Assembly (NCBI RefSeq): GCF_014190935.1
Contig: NZ_JACHVV010000002.1
Location: 930,001 to 994,000 of the forward strand
Direction: 5' to 3'
DNA length: 64,000 bases
DNA from: Chryseomonas sp014190935
GTDB taxonomy: Bacteria > Pseudomonadota > Gammaproteobacteria > Pseudomonadales > Pseudomonadaceae
The notes beneath the pieces were generated by a model, which saw only the letters and a list, made by a program, of their open reading frames with translations, was not told the DNA's origin and did no database searches. The position numbers and the translations under genes are program-made. Positions 38,138 to 46,929 of the stretch are shown here, piece by piece; position 1 is the stretch's first letter, and each line of letters begins with the position of its first letter.

Positions 38138-38701
38138 ATGACCGCTTCCTTTCCCGCGAACGGCGCCTTTCTCGAACTCGCCCAGCAGCAGCACGTGATC
38201 TTCTATCACCGCGGCTATTTCTCCCATGGCATCGTCGCCGCCATGGCCGAGGTGGTGAAGCTGCAACTGGAATTCGAAGGGATCAGCGGCGCCACCCGGC
38301 GCAAGCTGTTTTCCTCCTTCATCGAGCTGTCACAGAACGTCCTGCACTATTCCGCCGATGCCCTGCCCCCGGATGCCCTGGCGGACGCCAAGCTGGGCCA
38401 GGGTTCGGTCTGTATCACCCGCCAGGACGGCAACTACCAGATGCTCTGTGCCAATCCCATCGCCAGCGACAAGGTCGACGCCCTGCGCGAGCGGCTCGAG
38501 CCGCTGTGCAGCATGTCGCTGGAACAGATCAAGCAGGCCTATCGCGAATCCCTGCGCGCCGAGACCCCGGCCGACAGCAAGGGCGCCGGCCTCGGCTTCC
38601 TGACCATGGCGCGCGATGCCAGCGCCCCCCTGGAATTCGCCTTCCATCCCTCCACGCAGACGCCGGGCACCACCCTGTTCTGCCTGAAAGCCATCATCTG
38701 A
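38138..38701 (+). CDS. siaB: SiaB family protein kinase
   Basis: Cytoplasmic kinase of 187 aa, the antagonist of SiaA: SiaB phosphorylates SiaC and so inactivates it. It has a GHKL-like ATP-binding arrangement: the N-box region FSSFIELSQNVLHYS and the G-box ADSKGAGLGFLTMARDA, with EQIKQAYRESLRAETPADSKGAGLGF typical of the family. It follows siaA by five bases and precedes siaC by 18 bases, keeping the canonical gene order. Confidence 0.88.
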   Translation: MTASFPANGAFLELAQQQHVIFYHRGYFSHGIVAAMAEVVKLQLEFEGISGATRRKLFSSFIELSQNVLHYSADALPPDALADAKLGQGSVCITRQDGNYQMLCANPIASDKVDALRERLEPLCSMSLEQIKQAYRESLRAETPADSKGAGLGFLTMARDASAPLEFAFHPSTQTPGTTLFCLKAII

Positions 38702-38719
38702 CAGGGACCCCGACCTCGT

Positions 38720-39109
38720 ATGGACACCGTGTTCATCGCTCCCACCGCCACCTCTCCGGAGGTGGACTTCCGTTTCGCCGAGGACGAACTCTGGCTCAAG
38801 GGTGAATCCTTTCCGGAAAACGCCGCGGCCTTCTATCTGCCGGTGATCGAGTCGCTGCGGGCCTATCTCGACCAGCGCCAGGACGCCCGCATCCGGGTGC
38901 ACGTCGCCCTGGCCTACTTCAACAGCTCCAGCACCAAGATGCTGTTCACCCTGTTCGACGCCCTGGACCAGGCGGCCCAGGCCGGCAACCGGGTGGAGTT
39001 GCACTGGTACTACGATGCCGAGGACGAGACCATCCAGGAATTCGGCGAAGAACTGCGGCTGGACTTCCAGGCGCTGACGTTCATCGAGCATCCCGAGCTG
39101 CCGGCATGA
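38720..39109 (+). CDS. siaC: SiaC (DUF1987) regulatory protein
   Basis: Cytoplasmic switch protein of 129 aa. In P. aeruginosa unphosphorylated SiaC binds SiaD and activates its diguanylate cyclase. The DUF1987 fold is seen in IAPTATSPEVDFRFAEDELWLKGESFPENAAAFYLPV and HVALAYFNSSSTKMLFTLFDAL. The NSSSTK cluster corresponds to the region of the phosphorylated Thr of SiaC. It ends in an ATGA overlap with siaD, so the two are translationally coupled. Confidence 0.9.
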   Translation: MDTVFIAPTATSPEVDFRFAEDELWLKGESFPENAAAFYLPVIESLRAYLDQRQDARIRVHVALAYFNSSSTKMLFTLFDALDQAAQAGNRVELHWYYDAEDETIQEFGEELRLDFQALTFIEHPELPA

Positions 39110-39840
39110 CCGCCAGCGTCAGGCGCTGCAGCCCGGCCGAGGCAGGCCCCGACCTGTTCGAGCAGGAAGCCGGGGTGCTGCAGGCGGCGCGCGCCCTCTT
39201 TGGGGCCAACGACGCCGATGCCGAGCGCTACCGAGCCGCCCTGGGCGACCTGACGCTGCATTTCGAACGCCTGATGCGCGAGACTCGCCGGCTGATCGCC
39301 CGCAGCGACCGCGCCGAACGCGAGATGAACTCCCTCAACCAGCAATTGCAGACCCTCAGCCAGCAGCTGGAATATCGCGCCACCCACGACGCCCTCACCG
39401 GGATGCTCAATCGCGGCGCGGTCATCGACCAGGCCGGCCAGGCGCTGCGGCAGCGGGGCGGCGCCATGATCGTGCTGGACATCGATCACTTCAAACGCAT
39501 CAACGACGACTTCGGCCATCCCGCCGGCGATCGGGTGATCCAGGCCATCGCCCGCTGCCTGCAGGAGCTGGTCCAGGCGCCGGCCATCGTCGGTCGCGTG
39601 GGTGGCGAGGAATTCACCGTGCTCCTACCCACCCTGGCGCGGGACGAGGCCCTGGCCATGACCGAGTGCCTGCGCCTGCGCATCGCCCGGGAGGCGACCG
39701 GCACAGCGCCGGTGACGGCCAGCTTCGGCGTCAGCCTCAACCTGCCGGGCACCGACTTCGAGCTCGCCTACGGCCTGGCCGACGCGGCGCTGTACCGGGC
39801 CAAGCGCGCGGGCCGCAACCAGGTGGTGCTGGCCGACTGA
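39106..39840 (+). CDS. siaD: SiaD diguanylate cyclase
   Basis: Soluble diguanylate cyclase of 244 aa. An N-terminal helical part (residues 1-90) forms a predicted coiled coil (RLIARSDRAEREMNSLNQQLQTLSQQLEYRA), the SiaC-binding stalk. The GGDEF domain follows (THDALTGMLNRGAV, VLDIDHFKRINDDFGH, RVGGEEFTVLLP intact). The inhibitory RxxD site is absent (QAPA). It is the last gene of siaABCD; in P. aeruginosa the system drives aggregation through c-di-GMP. Confidence 0.93.
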   Translation: MTASVRRCSPAEAGPDLFEQEAGVLQAARALFGANDADAERYRAALGDLTLHFERLMRETRRLIARSDRAEREMNSLNQQLQTLSQQLEYRATHDALTGMLNRGAVIDQAGQALRQRGGAMIVLDIDHFKRINDDFGHPAGDRVIQAIARCLQELVQAPAIVGRVGGEEFTVLLPTLARDEALAMTECLRLRIAREATGTAPVTASFGVSLNLPGTDFELAYGLADAALYRAKRAGRNQVVLAD

Positions 39841-39881
39841 CCATCACGCCCCGTCAGCCGTGCGCCCTTGCTCCGGGCACA

Positions 39882-39918
39882 AAAAAGCCGCTGCGCCGGA
39901 GAGGCACAGCGGCTTTTT
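39882..39918. terminator. Bidirectional terminator between siaD and opgD
   Basis: A perfect 12-bp stem AAAAAGCCGCTG/CAGCGGCTTTTT with a 13-base loop. It has T-runs on both strands and lies between the convergent stops of siaD (39840) and opgD (39928). Confidence 0.92.
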
Positions 39919-39927
39919 GCTGGCCGC

Positions 39928-41562
39928 TTAGGACTGCTTCCAGTCCGGATAACGGCGCTGGTCGGCGGCCGGCGGGAAGTACTGGTACAGCCAGGTTTCG
40001 CTCAGGGCGCGGTCCTGGGTGCGGATGAAGGCACGCATCTGCACCGGATCGGCCTTGTCGCTGGTGGGGTACCAGTCGAAGATCACCCGGTAGCCGCCGA
40101 TCTCGTCGATCTTGAGCACGTGGAAATCCTGCACCTTGCCATCGGTGACGGTGACCACCGGCTCGATGCCGGTACCCTCGGGCAGGAACGACAGGCCGCC
40201 GCCGTTGAAATCGATGGCGAAGCGCCGCGCCCAGACCTTGGGCCAGTGTTCACCGGGCGCCCAGCCCTCGGGGAAGCCGCCGATCCCGGAACGGGTGGCA
40301 TTGACCCGCGCCAGCGGCGTGCTCACCGGCGGCAGCGCACTCCAGTGCAGCTTGTAGCCATAGTGCAGCGACTTGCCGGCGGTGATCCTCTCGGCCGGCG
40401 CCCAGAAGGCCACGATGTTGTCCAGGGTTTCGCCGGTGGTGGGGATCTCCAGCAGCTGGATGGCACCCTCGCCCCAGGCGGAGGTGGGCTCGACCCACAG
40501 ACTCGGCCGGCGGTCGTAGCGCACCATGACGTCTTGGTAGCTCTCGAATTCGTGATCGGTCTGCACCAGGCCGAAGCCCTTGGGACTGTCGTCCTTGAAG
40601 GCGTTGAACTGCAACTTGGGCGGATTGTTAAGCGGGCGACAGATCCACTCGCCGTTGCCCTTCCACATGGCCAGGCGATCGGAGTCGTGGATCTGCGGGT
40701 GGTAGGTGTTGCAGGTCTGCCGCTCGTGGGTGCCGCAGCCGAACATGCTGGTCATGGGCGCGATGCCCAGTTGCTTGATGTCGCGGCGGGCGTTGACGTT
40801 GGCATCCACGTCCATCACCACGCGGTCGTTCAGGCAGTCGATGTCGAAGCGATAGGCACCGGTGGCGCTGGGCGAATCGAGCAGCGCATAGACCACGAAG
40901 CGGGTGCTGTTCTTGTTCGGGGTGACGAACCAGAACTTGGTGAAGTCGGGGAATTCCTCGGGCCGATCGGCATAGGTGTCGATCGCCAGGCCGCGGGCCG
41001 AGAGGCCGTACTGGCGGGTCTTGTCCACGGCGCGGAAGTAGCTGGCGCCGAGGAAGGAGACGATGTCGTACTGGGCCAGGTGCGGCGCCTTGAACAGCTT
41101 GAAGCCGGCGAAGCCGAGATCGCCCTTGAGCTGGCTCTTGTCGACGCCACTGTCGTTGTAGTTGAACAGCTCGGGGCGGAAGTGGACTTCCCTGGCCTCG
41201 TTGGTCTTGGGGTCCACCGAGAACATCCGCACCGGGGTCTTGAAGCCCATGCCGACATGGAAGAACTGTACGTCCAGCTGGCCCTTGAGGTCGTGCCAGA
41301 GCGAATGCTGGGCATCGTAGCCGATGGCATTGAACTGCTGCGGCGTCATGTTCGCCAGGGTGTCGGGCAGTTTCTGGGCGGTGGGCTGGTAGGCCTGGCC
41401 GGCCAGCTCCTTGGCGTGCTGCTTGAGCCAGTCGAAATCGAAGGCCTGGCCATCGCCATTGGCCGGATTGGCAAAGGCCTGGAGGGCGAACAGCCCGGTG
41501 GAGGGAATGCCGGTGTAGGCCGCCAGGGCCAGGGACGCTTTGAGCAGGTGTCTACGCTGCAT
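39928..41562 (-). CDS. opgD: Periplasmic glucan biosynthesis protein OpgD
   Basis: Periplasmic protein of 544 aa needed for the correct structure of osmoregulated periplasmic glucans. The N-terminus MQRRHLLKASLALAAY is a twin-arginine signal, as expected for OpgD. The family region includes FDFDWLKQHAKELAGQAY, YRPTLWHDL-like HSLWHDLKGQLDVQFFHVG, MTSMFGCGTHER and HPQIHDSDRLAMWKGNGEWICRPLNNP. Full length for the family. It stands alone: opgG and opgH are not nearby. It converges on siaD across a bidirectional terminator. Confidence 0.95.
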   Translation of the reverse strand: MQRRHLLKASLALAAYTGIPSTGLFALQAFANPANGDGQAFDFDWLKQHAKELAGQAYQPTAQKLPDTLANMTPQQFNAIGYDAQHSLWHDLKGQLDVQFFHVGMGFKTPVRMFSVDPKTNEAREVHFRPELFNYNDSGVDKSQLKGDLGFAGFKLFKAPHLAQYDIVSFLGASYFRAVDKTRQYGLSARGLAIDTYADRPEEFPDFTKFWFVTPNKNSTRFVVYALLDSPSATGAYRFDIDCLNDRVVMDVDANVNARRDIKQLGIAPMTSMFGCGTHERQTCNTYHPQIHDSDRLAMWKGNGEWICRPLNNPPKLQFNAFKDDSPKGFGLVQTDHEFESYQDVMVRYDRRPSLWVEPTSAWGEGAIQLLEIPTTGETLDNIVAFWAPAERITAGKSLHYGYKLHWSALPPVSTPLARVNATRSGIGGFPEGWAPGEHWPKVWARRFAIDFNGGGLSFLPEGTGIEPVVTVTDGKVQDFHVLKIDEIGGYRVIFDWYPTSDKADPVQMRAFIRTQDRALSETWLYQYFPPAADQRRYPDWKQS

Positions 41563-41793
41563 GGATCAACCTTGGTCACTAAGGATGAAAGATTCGGCCC
41601 AGCCGAACCGCCAGAAAGGAAAAAGAATGCACGATACCCGGATAGGTTCGCCATCGCACCGGTGAACTGCAGCCTAGCGCACGCTCTGGCCTGCCAGAGG
41701 GGTTACCAAAGCTTTCCGGATCACAGTTCCGGTTGCCGGGCCTCCCGGAAAGCGCATCATCGACCTTCCCTTGCCGCTTCCGTGGAGACCCGC

Positions 41794-42177
41794 ATGGCCG
41801 CTGCCGCCATCGCCTTCGGGCAACCCAGCCCCATCCTGAGCATCTTCGATGACGAAAAGGCGCGTGAATTCTACTGCCACTTCCTCGGTTTCCGCCTGGT
41901 CTGGGAACACCGCTTCGAACCGGGGCTGCCGCTGTACGCCGAAGTCGAGCGCGCCGGCCTGCGCCTGCACCTCTCCGGCCACCACGGCGATGCCTGCCCC
42001 GGCTCGACGGTCTTCGTGCGCATGACCGGCATCCGCGCCTTCCAGGCCGAGTTGCTGGCCCAGGACTACGGCTTCGCCCGCCCGGGTATCGAGGAATTGC
42101 CCTGGGGCCTGGTGATGGAGATCGCCGATCCCTTTGGCAATCGGCTGAGGTTCTGTGAGGAAGAGTTGGCGGGTTAG
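41794..42177 (+). CDS. VOC / bleomycin-resistance-like protein
   Basis: Small cytoplasmic protein of 127 aa of the glyoxalase superfamily. It reads GQPSPILSIFDDEKAREFYCHFLGFRLVWEHRFEPGLPLYAEVERAGLRLHLSGHHGD and ends WGLVMEIADPFGNRLRFCEE, the BLMA-type arrangement. Such proteins often bind rather than transform small molecules, and the ligand is unknown. The ATG at 41794 has GGAG seven bases upstream. It is divergent from opgD with a 231-base gap. Confidence 0.87.
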   Translation: MAAAAIAFGQPSPILSIFDDEKAREFYCHFLGFRLVWEHRFEPGLPLYAEVERAGLRLHLSGHHGDACPGSTVFVRMTGIRAFQAELLAQDYGFARPGIEELPWGLVMEIADPFGNRLRFCEEELAG

Positions 42178-42264
42178 CCGGGGAACAGGACAAATAGTTG
42201 ATGACCGAGCCAGGCATGTCGCCAGGATCAGACTGAGCGGCCTAGTCACAGGAAGGATCGCGGA

Positions 42265-42468
42265 ATGGATTATCTGTTGGAACTACTCTTGCGCCTGTTC
42301 TGCTTTCCCATCGGCTGGCCCGTGATGAAGCTCCTTAGCTGGGGCCGTTATCCGAAGCCCAAGACTTGGTTCGCGGAAACACCTCAATCTGACTGGACCA
42401 GTGGTATTGGCTTGTTGGTCTGGACAGTGGTGTTACTCGCGGTGCTGAAGCAATTCGAATTCTTCTAA
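42265..42468 (+). CDS. Small membrane protein, unknown
   Basis: Predicted inner-membrane protein of 67 aa with two hydrophobic stretches (residues about 3-25 and 47-63) and a polar middle (GRYPKPKTWFAETPQSDWTSG). The ATG at 42265 has AGGAAGG upstream, a clear ribosome site. The GC content is lower than that of its neighbours. Family not recognised. It ends just before a mosaic repeat block. Confidence 0.65.
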   Translation: MDYLLELLLRLFCFPIGWPVMKLLSWGRYPKPKTWFAETPQSDWTSGIGLLVWTVVLLAVLKQFEFF

Positions 42469-42854
42469 AGCGCTGAAGACGCAATTTCATCAGCCTAAGC
42501 AAGAACGACGCGTGGAAAACGCGTCGCGGTTTTTCACCCTACGCAGGGAGTCATGCACCCTGCCGCTCTGCCCCCTCTCCCCCGGGGAGAGGGTTGGGGT
42601 GAGGGGAAGGCAGCGCTCGATGCCGCGGTGTTGGGCTTCGACGGTGGAGCTGTCTCAACCCAACCTACGGGAGCCCATGGATGGACTTGTTTAGCGGAGC
42701 AGCACACTCCGTGGAAAACGCTACGCGGTTTGCCACCCTACACCGGCGTCACGCCCCCCGCCGCTTTGCCCCCTCTCCCTCGGGGAGAGGGCTGGGGTGA
42801 GGGAAAGGCAATCGCACAAGGTCATCGTCTCCTTCGCAGCGAAGCCCAACGGCC
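42469..42854. repeat. Mosaic intergenic repeat block, second location
   Basis: This 386-bp gap between the small membrane protein and the convergent helicase gene holds no gene. It contains two copies of the CGTGGAAAACGC...GCGGTTT...CACCCTAC module (42511-42540 and 42710-42740), two copies of a CCCTCTCC...GGAGAGGG hairpin followed by TTGGGGTGAGG or CTGGGGTGAGG (42571-42606 and 42770-42803), and one arm of the CTCAACCCAACCTAC module (42654-42668) preceded by TTGGGCTTCG. The same modules occur near 6.5 and 50.8 kb. Confidence 0.85.
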
Positions 42855-45128
42855 TCAGGCCGGCAGGGGTTCGGGCAGGGGCACCGCGCCCTCCTCCACC
42901 TGCCACCAGGTCGGTAGCAGCGCCCTGACCTCGGGCTGGGTGAATCTGTCGTCGATGAGGTAGAGGCAGCCGCGGTCCTGCACGGTGCGGATCACCCGGC
43001 CGGCGGCCTGGATGACCTTTTGCAGACCCGGATAGAGGTAGGCGTAGCGATAGCCGTCGCCGAAGCGCCGCTGCAGGCGCTGGCGCAGCTGTTCGTTGAC
43101 CGGATTGAGCTGGGGCAGGCCCAGGGTGGCGACGAAGGCGCCGATCAGGCGGTCGCCGGGCAGGTCGATGCCCTCGCCGAAGCTGCCGCCGAGCACGGCG
43201 AAGCCGATGCCGCGGCCGTCGGCCTGGAAGCGCTCGAGAAAGGCCTGGCGGGCGGCCTCGTCCATGCCGCGGGACTGGCGCCACTGGGGCACGTCGGGCG
43301 CCAGCTCGGCAAGCGCCTCGGCCACCTGGTCGAGGTAGTCGAAGCTGCTGAAGAAGGCCAGGTAGTTGCCCGGGCGCTGGCGATAGCGACTGGCGATCAG
43401 GGCGGCGATGGGCGCGCGGGAGGCGGCGCGGTCGGCGTAGCGGGTGGAGAGCCGCACCAGGCGCACCTCCAGTTGCTCGGCGGCGAAGGGCGAGGCGACG
43501 TCGACCCAGGCACTGCCGGCTGGGACTCCGAGCAGATCACGGTGGAAATGCTGGGGAATCAGGGTGGCCGAGAACAGGGTGCAGCTGTGCGCCGCCGCCA
43601 GCCGCGGACCGACGAAGGGCGCCGGTACCAGGTTGCGCAGATTGAGTTGCGACTGCGCCTTGCCGCGGCCCTTGAGCAGGGTGACGTCGAACAGCGAGTG
43701 ATCGCCAAAGGTCTCGCCCAGGCGCATGAACTGCAGCAGGTCGAAGAACAGCGTCTGCAGCTCCGGCGCCGGCGGCTGCCCGGATTCGCCGAAGTGCTCG
43801 GTGAGCAGACCCACCACCCGTTGCAGGGCGGTCAGGAAGGCGGCGGGCAATTCCGGCTGCACCTGGTAGTCGACCTGCTGCTCCTTGTGCAGGCGATTCC
43901 ATTCGCGATTGAGCGCCTGCAGGCCCTTGGCGATGGCCGGTGGCGCCACCGCCTTGCCGGCCGCCAGGCGGCGTTGATCGACACTGGCGCTGTACATGCC
44001 GCGGGCGCGGTCGAGCAGGTTGTGGGCTTCGTCCACCAGCACCCCGACGCGCCACTCCTGGGTCTGGGCCAGGGCATGGAGCATGGCGCTGGCGTCGAAA
44101 TAGTAGTTGTAGTCGCCCACCACCACGTCGCTCCAGCGTGCCAGTTCCTGGGCCAGGTAGTAGGGACAGACCTCATGGGCCAGGGCCGTCTCCCGCACCC
44201 GCGCCCGGGTCAGCTGCGTGGGTGCGGCCAGGGCCGCGGCGCGGGCCGCCGGCAGTCGGTCATAGAAGCCGCGGGCGAGCGGGCAGGACTCGCCATGACA
44301 GGCCAGCGCCGGGTGCTCGCAGGCCTTGTCCCGCGCCACCAGCTCCAGCACCCGCACCGGCGCGGCCAGGGACTCCAGGCCATGCAGGGCCAGGGCGCGG
44401 CCGGGCGTCTTGGCGGCCAAAAAGAACAGTCGATCGAGGTTCTGCCGCGGCATGGCCTTGAGCAGCGGGAACAGGGTGCCCACCGTCTTGCCGATGCCGG
44501 TGGGCGCCTGGGCCAGCAGGCAACAGCCGACGCTGGCGGCCTTGTAGACGGCTTCCGCCAGGGGCCGCTGGCCGTGGCGAAAGTCGGGATGGGGAAAGGC
44601 CAGGGTCGAAAGCGCCCTGTCCCGCGTGGCGCGATGGGCCAGCTCCTGGCGCGCCCAGGCGAGAAAGCGCGAACACTGGAGTTCGAAATGCGCGGCCAGG
44701 TCCGCGGCCGTCCACTGCTCGGTGAAGACGGTCTCGGCGCCCGTGCCGATGTCGAAATAGACCAGCGCCAGGGTCAGCTCCGACAACGCGCGGCTCTGGC
44801 AGAGCAGATGCCCATAGACCTTGGCCTGGGCCCAGTGCAGGTGGCGGTGATTGCCCGGCTGGCGCTCCAGGCTGCCCCTGTGGGTCTTGATCTCCTCCAG
44901 GTGCCGGGCCGCGGCGTCGAAGCCGTCGGCGCGACCGCGTACCTGCAGGTCTTCGAAGTCGCCCTGCAGGCTGACCTCACGCTCATAGCCGGGGCCGCGC
45001 CGCGCGGCCACTCGCTGGTGGCCCTCGATGCCTTCCAGGGCGGTGGGCGACGGGGTGAATCTGAGATCCAGATCGCCGGCCTTGGCGGTGAATTCGCAGA
45101 GGGCGCGAACGGCGATGCGATAGCTCAT
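42855..45128 (-). CDS. RecB/Cas4-like nuclease fused to a DinG/XPD-type Fe-S helicase
   Basis: DNA-repair protein of 757 aa. The N-terminal domain has PD-(D/E)XK nuclease motifs of the RecB/Cas4 type: GRAD (about residues 65-68), EIK (79-81) and QAKVYGHLL. The rest is a superfamily-2 helicase of the XPD/DinG group with Walker A AQAPTGIGKT, four Cys for an iron-sulfur cluster (CEHPALACHGESC and later CPYYL), DEAH box VLVDEAHNL, and motif VI QAAGRVIRT. Nuclease and 5'-3' helicase activity on branched or damaged DNA are inferred. I chose the ATG at 45128, overlapping the stop of fan1 (ATGA), so the two genes are translationally coupled. Confidence 0.9.
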   Translation of the reverse strand: MSYRIAVRALCEFTAKAGDLDLRFTPSPTALEGIEGHQRVAARRGPGYEREVSLQGDFEDLQVRGRADGFDAAARHLEEIKTHRGSLERQPGNHRHLHWAQAKVYGHLLCQSRALSELTLALVYFDIGTGAETVFTEQWTAADLAAHFELQCSRFLAWARQELAHRATRDRALSTLAFPHPDFRHGQRPLAEAVYKAASVGCCLLAQAPTGIGKTVGTLFPLLKAMPRQNLDRLFFLAAKTPGRALALHGLESLAAPVRVLELVARDKACEHPALACHGESCPLARGFYDRLPAARAAALAAPTQLTRARVRETALAHEVCPYYLAQELARWSDVVVGDYNYYFDASAMLHALAQTQEWRVGVLVDEAHNLLDRARGMYSASVDQRRLAAGKAVAPPAIAKGLQALNREWNRLHKEQQVDYQVQPELPAAFLTALQRVVGLLTEHFGESGQPPAPELQTLFFDLLQFMRLGETFGDHSLFDVTLLKGRGKAQSQLNLRNLVPAPFVGPRLAAAHSCTLFSATLIPQHFHRDLLGVPAGSAWVDVASPFAAEQLEVRLVRLSTRYADRAASRAPIAALIASRYRQRPGNYLAFFSSFDYLDQVAEALAELAPDVPQWRQSRGMDEAARQAFLERFQADGRGIGFAVLGGSFGEGIDLPGDRLIGAFVATLGLPQLNPVNEQLRQRLQRRFGDGYRYAYLYPGLQKVIQAAGRVIRTVQDRGCLYLIDDRFTQPEVRALLPTWWQVEEGAVPLPEPLPA

Positions 45129-46786
45129 GCGGAGGTCGCGGCCACTTGCCACTGCACGTGGCAGACGCTGACGGGGATGTCATGGGCGGCGAAGAAGTCC
45201 AGCCAGCGGCGCTGGTTGTCCTGCAGGCGATCGCCCGGGCCCTTGACCTCGATCATCCGGTAGCGGCCTTCGGCCGGCCAGAACTGGATCAGGTCGGGGA
45301 AGCCGGTGCGGTTGTTTTCCGGATCCTCCAGCAGCCGTTCGAAGCACAGCCGCAGGTGGCGTGCCGGCAGGCAGGCCAGAGCCTGGTCGAGCAGTTCGCT
45401 GCCGAGGATACCCCAGGCGACGAAGGGCGAGGCCAGGCCGCGCTTGCTGGCGAAGCGCTCGCGGATCACCGCCGCATGGGAGCCGTCGTCCAGTCGCGCC
45501 AGGCAGGCGGCGAAGGCCTCGGCCCGCCGCTCGCGAAAGCCCGGCAGGCGCAGGTCGGCCGGTTCGCGTTGGTAGGGGTGGAAGAAGGCGCCGGGGATGG
45601 CGAGGAAGATGGCGTCCCAGCACAGCAGCCCGAACAGGCTGGTGAGCAGGGTGTTTTCCACGTAGTGCACCGGCGCCTCCTCGCGGCCCAGGTGCTCGCG
45701 CACCAGCCACTCGACCCGGCGCAGGCCGTCGTTGACCAGTTCGAAATCGAGGCGCTCCACCGGGCTGGCCGGGCGGCGCTTGTTGGGCGGCCCGCCCTGC
45801 TTGCGCACCAGCCGCGGCAGGATGCGCGCTACCTGCTGGCGTTCGGCGTCATGGGCCGGCGCGGCGACGATGGCTTCCGCCAGCGCCTGGGCGGCGGGCC
45901 AGTCCTCCAGCCGTTCGAGCATGCGCAGGGCGCGGATACGCGATTCGGGATGCGCCGACGCGGCGTAGAGCGCCTGCGCCTGGGCCAGTTCGCCAAGGCG
46001 CTCGTGATGCTGCGCCAGTTCGTGGAGCAGCTTGCCGCGGCGCAATTCCAGCCAGGTGTTGGCGAAGCGTTCGGCGGGCAGCAACGGCAGCAGCTCGGCG
46101 GCCGGCAGGCCATCGCGCAGCGCCTGCCGGCAGCGCTGGATGTGCAGATAGGCATCCACCTCGTGACGCTGGCCGAAGGCGCGGGATTCGGCGCTGAAGG
46201 CCACCGTCTCGTACTGGAAGATCCCCAGATCGGCCAGCACGAAGTCGGTCCAGTCCTGGTGCAGATTGCCAAAGAACAGCAGACGGAGGCGATCGCAGAG
46301 ATCCATCAGCGTCAGCCGCCAGACCCCCTCCTCCACCAGTTCGGGCATGGTGCCGGCCCAGCCGCTGAACGCCAGGGGCGTGGCCTGCTCGGCTTCCAGC
46401 CGCGCCAGCCAGTCTTCCTTGCGCCCGGTCTTGGGCAGCCGCGCGCCAAAGCAGCCCAGCAGCTCTTCCTTGCGCAGCAGGGCGAAGAGTTCGATCAGGT
46501 GCAATTCCGGATCGGCCAGCAGCCAGCCGAGCCCCACCAGGGGGGTCGCCGCGGCGCGGGGACAGCCGATCTCGCCATAGACCAGCTTGCTGGCGCGGAA
46601 CACCTCGCCCTTACGCATCACCAGGCGCACCAGCAGTGCTCGCGAGGGCAACGGCAGCTCGGCGAAGGCGGCGATGAAGTCCTGCTCGCGGTCATCGAGC
46701 AGGTCGGGATAGCGCAGGGCGACCCAGTCCAGTACCCGCTGGAAGTTGTGCAGATAGTAGAGGGGATCTTCGAGCGGAGCTTTCAT
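45125..46786 (-). CDS. fan1: FAN1-family structure-specific nuclease (VRR-NUC)
   Basis: Bacterial homologue of FAN1, 553 aa, a flap and interstrand-crosslink repair nuclease. The C-terminal VRR-NUC domain has NRTGFPDLIQFWP and YRMIEVKGPGDRLQDNQRRWLDFF, giving the PD...ExK catalytic core and the Gln. The N-terminal two-thirds is the helical SAP/TPR-like region (GKLLHELAQHHERLGELAQAQALYAASAHPESRIRALRML) typical of FAN1. The P. aeruginosa homologue has been studied structurally. It is the first gene of the operon and is followed directly by the nuclease-helicase. Confidence 0.93.
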   Translation of the reverse strand: MKAPLEDPLYYLHNFQRVLDWVALRYPDLLDDREQDFIAAFAELPLPSRALLVRLVMRKGEVFRASKLVYGEIGCPRAAATPLVGLGWLLADPELHLIELFALLRKEELLGCFGARLPKTGRKEDWLARLEAEQATPLAFSGWAGTMPELVEEGVWRLTLMDLCDRLRLLFFGNLHQDWTDFVLADLGIFQYETVAFSAESRAFGQRHEVDAYLHIQRCRQALRDGLPAAELLPLLPAERFANTWLELRRGKLLHELAQHHERLGELAQAQALYAASAHPESRIRALRMLERLEDWPAAQALAEAIVAAPAHDAERQQVARILPRLVRKQGGPPNKRRPASPVERLDFELVNDGLRRVEWLVREHLGREEAPVHYVENTLLTSLFGLLCWDAIFLAIPGAFFHPYQREPADLRLPGFRERRAEAFAACLARLDDGSHAAVIRERFASKRGLASPFVAWGILGSELLDQALACLPARHLRLCFERLLEDPENNRTGFPDLIQFWPAEGRYRMIEVKGPGDRLQDNQRRWLDFFAAHDIPVSVCHVQWQVAATSA

Positions 46787-46914
46787 GCGAAACGGACGAA
46801 TGAGGTGGCGGCTGGGTATTTATCCAGCCCCGACCGGAGCGGGCAACCCCGATGCGATGCGCGGTCGTCCCGCCGGGGTCATGGCACTTCTTTCGGTTGA
46901 AGATCCCGACCGGT

Positions 46915-46929
46915 AGTCATACGATGACT
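46915..46929. promoter_or_regulatory. Perfect palindrome upstream of glucarate dehydratase
   Basis: AGTCAT-ACG-ATGACT is a perfect 6+3+6 inverted repeat 40 bases before the chosen GTG start. It has the form of a GntR (FadR-type) operator. It also overlaps an alternative ATG (46924), which argues against that start. It shares GTCANACGAT with a site upstream of the SMP-30 gene. Confidence 0.5.

Noticed and set aside
43020..45263. 747-codon frame opposite the helicase gene
   Set aside because: Antisense to a protein with all helicase motifs.
46880..46900. Sigma-54-like TGGCAC before glucarate dehydratase
   Set aside because: The -24 half is good, but the -12 half lacks GC at the required ten-base distance.
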